Shown here one piece after another: positions 59,632 to 64,000 of a stretch of DNA of 64,000 bases. A program made the translations under genes and the position numbers. The notes beneath the pieces were generated by a model. It worked only from the letters and a program-made list of their open reading frames with translations. It did no database searches and was not told the DNA's origin. Numbering within the stretch: position 1 is the stretch's first letter; each line of letters opens with the position of its first letter. This DNA is from Sphingorhabdus sp. EL138 (GTDB taxonomy: Bacteria; Pseudomonadota; Alphaproteobacteria; Sphingomonadales; Sphingomonadaceae), in contig NZ_CAMCWY010000006.1 of assembly GCF_945882965.1 (NCBI RefSeq), positions 1 through 64,000 on the forward strand, in the 5' to 3' direction.

Positions 59632-60459
59632 GTGGAACATTCTGAAGTCGCTTTTGCAAAGATAAACCTCGCCTTGCACGTCAGGAAACGGCGGGCCGAT
59701 GGATATCATGACATTGAAACGCTGTTCGCCTTTGTGCAGGATGGTGATGTTCTAAGTGCAAGCCTTACGGATACGCTGAGTCTGGAGATCGATGGCCCCT
59801 TTGGAGCTGGCCTACAGGCAGATGAAAGCAATTTGGTCCTGAAAACGGCCTTGTGCTTAAAGACGCACTTTTGCGTTACGCAAGGTGCAGCAATCCGGCT
59901 CGACAAAAGATTGCCGATTGCTTCTGGTATTGGTGGGGGATCAGCAGATGCAGCCGCCACCGCAAGGCTACTTAACCAGCTTTGGGGTTTGGATGTGTCC
60001 GAACAGTTACTGTCCGATATCCTCGCGCCATTAGGGGCCGATATCCCTGCATGTATATATAGCCGCCCGAGTTTTGGCAGCGGCACCGGAACGGCTTTGG
60101 TATTTTTAGACGATGGCAACATCACCGCGCGGCATGTGTTGCTTGTAAACCCGCTTCAATCCGTTTCCACAGCGGCGATATTTAAGGCATGGGGCGGCGT
60201 TGATGGCGGCGCAGTTGGCTGTGGAGACATTTGGGACGCCGCGATTACAGGCCACAACGACCTTGAACCGATTGCTGCGGCGATTTGTCCAGTCATTACG
60301 GATATTCTCGATCTTCTTTCGCTGGCAAACCCCGCGTTCGTGCGCATGTCTGGTTCTGGGGCGACGTGTTTTGCTTTGTTTAATGACAAGATGGATCTTG
60401 AGACCGCACGAGCAACGCTTGACCCGCATTGGTGGTCTATGGCCACTATGCTGCGATGA
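59632..60459 (+). CDS. ispE: 4-diphosphocytidyl-2-C-methyl-D-erythritol kinase
   Basis: Phosphorylates CDP-ME in the MEP isoprenoid pathway. The 275-aa GHMP kinase has FAKINLALHVRKRRADGYHDIETLF, the ATP loop PIASGIGGGSADAAATARLL, GADIPACIYSRP, and RMSGSGATCFALF. GTG start with GGGGGTAAAGG upstream. It overlaps the next gene as ATGA. Confidence 0.95.
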   Translation: MEHSEVAFAKINLALHVRKRRADGYHDIETLFAFVQDGDVLSASLTDTLSLEIDGPFGAGLQADESNLVLKTALCLKTHFCVTQGAAIRLDKRLPIASGIGGGSADAAATARLLNQLWGLDVSEQLLSDILAPLGADIPACIYSRPSFGSGTGTALVFLDDGNITARHVLLVNPLQSVSTAAIFKAWGGVDGGAVGCGDIWDAAITGHNDLEPIAAAICPVITDILDLLSLANPAFVRMSGSGATCFALFNDKMDLETARATLDPHWWSMATMLR

Positions 60460-61193
60460 CCGATGTTCCATTCGAAATACTGGGAACGCCGCAGCAAGGC
60501 GGATTCCTTATCATCAGCGATCATGCTTCGAACCGCGTCCCCGGCGACATTAATCTCGGCATCGACCCCGCGTCCCTTAATACACATATTGCGTGGGACA
60601 TTGGCGTTGCTGAGGTTGCGCGCTTGATCACACAGGACGCGCACTTCGCGGCCTATCTGGGTGGATACTCCCGCCTTGTTGTCGACTTAAACCGCGACGC
60701 GCATGATATCGCAGCGATCCCCACGCAAAGCGATGGTGTGGTCATTCCCGGCAACGACCTTGCGTCCACGGATAAAGAGGCACGGCTTGAACGCTTTTTT
60801 TGGCCGTATCATTCATATCTGGAGCAGTTGCTATCGCAACACCGCCCCGCACTGATTTTATCGCTCCATAGCTTCACGCCAGCCCTTGAGAGCACTCCAC
60901 AAGAGGCACGGCCTTGGCAAGTTGGGGTTTTGTATAATGAACAGGAAACCGCATCCAAATTGGCTATCCCATTGCTTGAAAACGCAGGATATATTGTTGG
61001 CGACCAACTTCCTTATTCCGGCAAGCTGCTGAACGCGACGATGAACCGCCACGCCGAAGCCAGCAACATCCCCTATATCGGCATCGAGATGCGGCAGGAT
61101 ATATCAAGCAACCCCGATGGCCAAGCAAGATACGCACGCACATTGGCAGAAATGTGCCATTTTGTTTCGGAACAGCTTGGCTTATCCATATAA
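60456..61193 (+). CDS. N-formylglutamate amidohydrolase family protein
   Basis: Metal-dependent amidohydrolase fold of 245 aa: [58 protein letters not shown], and [27 protein letters not shown] with candidate zinc ligands and catalytic residues. Related enzymes act in histidine degradation (HutG) or on other N-formyl or N-acyl substrates. No hut genes are present here, so the substrate is open. ATG 60456 overlaps the ispE stop. Confidence 0.85.
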   Translation: MTDVPFEILGTPQQGGFLIISDHASNRVPGDINLGIDPASLNTHIAWDIGVAEVARLITQDAHFAAYLGGYSRLVVDLNRDAHDIAAIPTQSDGVVIPGNDLASTDKEARLERFFWPYHSYLEQLLSQHRPALILSLHSFTPALESTPQEARPWQVGVLYNEQETASKLAIPLLENAGYIVGDQLPYSGKLLNATMNRHAEASNIPYIGIEMRQDISSNPDGQARYARTLAEMCHFVSEQLGLSI

Positions 61194-61228
61194 AAAGGCT
61201 TAAAGCACTCGGCTTAACGGAGGTTAGT

Positions 61229-62950
61229 ATGCCAAACCAGTTCGACAAGTCCAAATTGCCAAGCCGCCATGTTTCTGTAGGTCCCGAACGCGCCCCGCAT
61301 CGCAGCTATTATTACGCAATGGGCCTGACTGCAGAAGAAATCGCGCGGCCTTTTGTTGGCGTGGTCTCCGCTGGAAATGACAGCGCACCGTGCAACACGA
61401 CATTGGACGCGCAGGCCGATATCGCACGCGTTGGCGTGGAGCAGGGCGGCGGAATGCCGCGCCGTTTCAATACGATCACCGTGACGGACGGCATCGCTAT
61501 GGGGCATCAGGGGATGAAGTCCTCACTCGTCAGCCGCGAAGTGATTGCGGATTCGGTTGAGCTTTCGGTGCGTGGCCATTGCTATGACGCGCTTGTGGGC
61601 TTTGCAGGATGCGACAAGTCGCTGCCTGGCATCATGATGGCGATGTTGCGTTTAAACGTGCCATCGATCTTTGTGTATGGCGGCTCCATTCTGCCCGGCC
61701 GTTATAAGAACAAAGACGTGACGGTTAAGGACGTGTTTGAAATTGTCGGCAAATACGCAGCGGGAGCTTGCCCTTTATCGGAATTGGAAGAACTTGAGCG
61801 GGTGGCGTGTCCCGGCCACGGGGCATGTGGCGGACAATATACCGCAAACACCATGGCCTGCGTTGCAGAAGCGATTGGTCTTTCGTTGCCCAACAGCAAC
61901 ATGGCACCAGCGCCATATTCCACCCGCGACCAAATCGCGCATGCGGCGGGCGTTCAAGTCATGGAATTGCTCGCCCGCAATATCAGACCGCGTGATATAT
62001 GTACGCGCGAAGCCTTTGTGAATGCAGCACGCATTGTTGCCGCGACGGGTGGATCAACCAACGGCGCTTTGCATTTGCCCGCCATGGCGCATGAGGCTGG
62101 TATTGATTTCGATTTGTTTGATGTGGCTGATGCATTTAAGACCACGCCTTATATGGCCGACCTCCAACCCGGCGGCCAGTTTGTCGCGCGCGACATGTAT
62201 GATGCTGGCGGTGTCTACATGCTGATGAAGTCCTTGCTGGCGGAGGGCCTGTTGTTTGGCGACTGCATGACGGTTACGGGCAAAACACTTGGCGAAAATA
62301 TCGACCAAATCACGTGGAACCCCGATCAAAAGGTCATCTATCCCGCAACCGCACCCATAACCCCCACTGGTGGCGTTGTCGGCCTTCGCGGTACGCTGGC
62401 CCCAGAGGGCGCAATCGTGAAAGTTGCTGGCATGGACAGGTTGACCTTCACTGGCCCGGCACAGGTTTTCGATTGTGAAGAGGATTGCTTTGCAGCAGTT
62501 GAAGCAAGGGAAATTCGCGAAGGTTCGGTTATTGTCATCCGCTATGAAGGCCCACAAGGCGGCCCCGGCATGCGCGAAATGCTGTCGACAACTGCCGCGC
62601 TTTACGGGCAGGGGATGGGCGAAAAAGTTGCGCTCATCACAGATGGTCGCTTCTCTGGCGCAACGCGCGGCTTCTGCATTGGCCATGTTGGACCGGAGGC
62701 AGCTTTGGGCGGACCGATTGCCTTGATCGAGGATGGTGACGAGATAATGATTGATGCCGAAACGGGCGTAATCGATCTGAATGTTGCACCTGGAGTCATT
62801 GAAGAACGTCGTAAAAACTGGAAACCGCGTCAGACGGATTATCAGTCTGGTGCAATTTGGCGTTATGCCCAAAATGTAGGTCCAGCCTATAAAGGTGCAG
62901 TGACGCATCCTGGTGGTGCCAAAGAAACGCACGTTTTCGCTGATGTTTAA
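61229..62950 (+). CDS. ilvD: Dihydroxy-acid dehydratase
   Basis: Dehydrates 2,3-dihydroxy acids in valine, leucine and isoleucine synthesis. The 573-aa protein has Cys ligands in [25 protein letters not shown] and [17 protein letters not shown], with the [20 protein letters not shown] signature at the C-terminal side. ATG 61229 ([10 protein letters not shown]) is fixed by CGGAGG 6 bp upstream; the open frame to 61154 overlaps the previous gene and is not conserved. Confidence 0.96.
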   Translation: MPNQFDKSKLPSRHVSVGPERAPHRSYYYAMGLTAEEIARPFVGVVSAGNDSAPCNTTLDAQADIARVGVEQGGGMPRRFNTITVTDGIAMGHQGMKSSLVSREVIADSVELSVRGHCYDALVGFAGCDKSLPGIMMAMLRLNVPSIFVYGGSILPGRYKNKDVTVKDVFEIVGKYAAGACPLSELEELERVACPGHGACGGQYTANTMACVAEAIGLSLPNSNMAPAPYSTRDQIAHAAGVQVMELLARNIRPRDICTREAFVNAARIVAATGGSTNGALHLPAMAHEAGIDFDLFDVADAFKTTPYMADLQPGGQFVARDMYDAGGVYMLMKSLLAEGLLFGDCMTVTGKTLGENIDQITWNPDQKVIYPATAPITPTGGVVGLRGTLAPEGAIVKVAGMDRLTFTGPAQVFDCEEDCFAAVEAREIREGSVIVIRYEGPQGGPGMREMLSTTAALYGQGMGEKVALITDGRFSGATRGFCIGHVGPEAALGGPIALIEDGDEIMIDAETGVIDLNVAPGVIEERRKNWKPRQTDYQSGAIWRYAQNVGPAYKGAVTHPGGAKETHVFADV

Positions 62951-62991
62951 TCGCCAGTTGATTGCTTGCCCCTTCACGGGCATGGGGCGGT

Positions 62992-64000
62992 ATGGAAACC
63001 ACACAAGAGATTATCCGGGTCGCCGCGCGCGGTGATGGCGTTACTGCAAATGGCCGTTATGTGGCTTTGGCAGCACCAGGCGACAGTGTTGAGCCGTCGG
63101 GTGGGTTAATACATGGCCCGCACCACGTTACGCCGCCATGTCAGCATTTTCCGCTGTGCGGCGGTTGTCAGTTGCAACATCTAGACGAAGACAGTCTGCG
63201 CCTGTTTATTGCAGAGCGCGTGACGCATGCCCTTGCCACGCAACAGGTCGACATCGGCGAAGTGATGCCCGTGCATCTATCGCCGCCAAAGACGCGCCGC
63301 CGTATTGCTGTGCGTTCGGCCTGGGCTGGCAAGCAGTTTCAGCTTGGTTTCAGCACCGAGAAAAGCCATCGGATTATCGACTTACGTCAGTGTGACGTCA
63401 TGGCGCCAGAATTGTTTGCCTTGCTTGCCCCGATGCGGGCCTTGCTTGAGCCAAGGCTAAACCGTGCGCGTCAAGTGCAGATTAAATTGGCAATGGTAGA
63501 CCAAGGCGTCGATGTATTGATTGAGAACTGGATAGCCAATGATCTCGACACGCATGAGCTATTGTCCGAATTTGCCAAGGCTCAAAACATTGCGCGCCTG
63601 TCGCTGGATGAAGGCTATGGTCCCGTACCTTTTTACGAGCCAGAGCCAGTTACTGTCACGCTTGGCGGGGTTGCGGTGGGCTATCAACCCTATGGTTTCC
63701 TGCAAGCCACAGTCGATGGTGAGGCGGCGTTGGTAAATGCGGTCAATGCAATCACTGGCAACGACAACATCGTGGCGGACTTGTTTGCAGGTTCGGGCAC
63801 TTTCGCTTTATCCATGGGGGAAGGCCGCAAAATTTATGCAGGCGAAGCCGACTTGCAGGCGAGCCTTGCGCTTAAAGCGGCGGCGGGGCATGCTGGCCGA
63901 ACGATATTTGCAGAGCATCGCGACCTGTTCCGGCGGCCGCTGATGGTGGAAGAACTCAATAAATTCCAAACGGTGGTGCTTGATCCACCACGCGCAGGCG
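62992..64000 (+). CDS. 23S rRNA (uracil-C5)-methyltransferase, RlmD type (3' truncated by window)
   Basis: 336 codons are visible. No clear TRAM domain is present at the short N-terminus (METTQEIIRVAARGDGVTAN). The [4Fe-4S] ligands are Cys50, Cys56, Cys59 (CQHFPLCGGC) and Cys134 (DLRQCDVM), the RlmD/RumA pattern. The SAM-binding domain has GYQPYGFLQ and DLFAGSGTFALSMGEG, and the visible part ends in LDPPRAG. The catalytic Cys should lie beyond the edge. Other members of the TrmA/RlmC/RlmD group are possible. Confidence 0.9.
   Translation, partial: METTQEIIRVAARGDGVTANGRYVALAAPGDSVEPSGGLIHGPHHVTPPCQHFPLCGGCQLQHLDEDSLRLFIAERVTHALATQQVDIGEVMPVHLSPPKTRRRIAVRSAWAGKQFQLGFSTEKSHRIIDLRQCDVMAPELFALLAPMRALLEPRLNRARQVQIKLAMVDQGVDVLIENWIANDLDTHELLSEFAKAQNIARLSLDEGYGPVPFYEPEPVTVTLGGVAVGYQPYGFLQATVDGEAALVNAVNAITGNDNIVADLFAGSGTFALSMGEGRKIYAGEADLQASLALKAAAGHAGRTIFAEHRDLFRRPLMVEELNKFQTVVLDPPRAG

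Noticed and set aside
1-64000. tRNA genes
   Set aside because: All gaps above 70 bp were read on both strands; none shows a cloverleaf with GGTTCGA-type T-loop.

Overview
This window is a compact chromosomal segment of an alphaproteobacterium, most likely a member of Sphingomonadales. Four things point there: the order nuoA-N / HTH-less birA / coaX / rnj / DUF1467; an alphaproteobacterial SOS operator (GAAC-N7-GAAC) in front of lexA; the lolCD-gpx-dnaE and trpEGDC-moaC-moeA-lexA blocks; and 6S RNA downstream of zapA. GC content is moderate by eye. No phage, transposase, CRISPR array, tRNA or rRNA was seen.

Layout. 1-900: 6S RNA (partial), zapA and a small coiled-coil gene on the minus strand. 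0.9-8.2 kb: tkt-gap-pgk, then fba behind a 75-bp gap with a perfect 14-bp palindrome, then thiE, efp and an inositol-monophosphatase-family gene. 8.3-23.9 kb: the complete 14-gene NADH dehydrogenase I operon (nuoA-N). It is interrupted by two tiny membrane-protein genes, one NTF2-like gene and four small palindromic repeat elements. Three of these are 86-bp copies of one REP-pair family. 23.9-27.3 kb: birA (probable CTG start), coaX, rnj, DUF1467. 27.3-31.1 kb: a divergent pair, a 763-aa two-TM coiled-coil protein and a nucleotidyltransferase-like membrane protein. 31.1-35.5 kb: gltA, a comEC pseudogene with at least five lesions, and lexA under a tandem SOS operator. 35.5-43 kb: a minus-strand run, PpiD-like foldase-trpE-trpG-trpD-trpC-moaC-moeA, with nearly every junction overlapping. 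43.2-46.1 kb: tpiA, secG, pyrG and a bidirectional terminator. 46.2-47.1 kb: hsp20 with an RpoH-type promoter and a ROSE-like RNA thermometer, preceded by a strong orphan minus-strand terminator that suggests a small RNA. 47.1-54.8 kb: lolC, lolD, glutathione peroxidase, dnaE, acyl-CoA ligase. 54.8-57.8 kb: moaB, a lytic transglycosylase and a UDG-superfamily gene (minus). 57.9-64 kb: ETF-ubiquinone oxidoreductase, ispE, an N-formylglutamate amidohydrolase-family gene, ilvD and a truncated RlmD-type RNA methyltransferase.

Function. The content is overwhelmingly core metabolism: lower glycolysis and pentose phosphate interconversion, respiratory complex I, ETF-linked electron entry to quinone, TCA entry, tryptophan and branched-chain amino acid synthesis, molybdenum cofactor, CTP, CoA, biotin attachment and isoprenoid precursors. 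Replication, SOS, envelope and heat-shock functions make up the rest. The unusual material lies between genes (REP-pair elements inside nuo, tandem SOS boxes, ROSE/RpoH control, a candidate sRNA, the fba palindrome), in the decayed comEC, and in the two unrecognised membrane proteins at 27.3-31.1 kb. I found no clearly novel multi-gene system; the nuo repeat elements and the divergent coiled-coil/NTase-like pair are the best leads.
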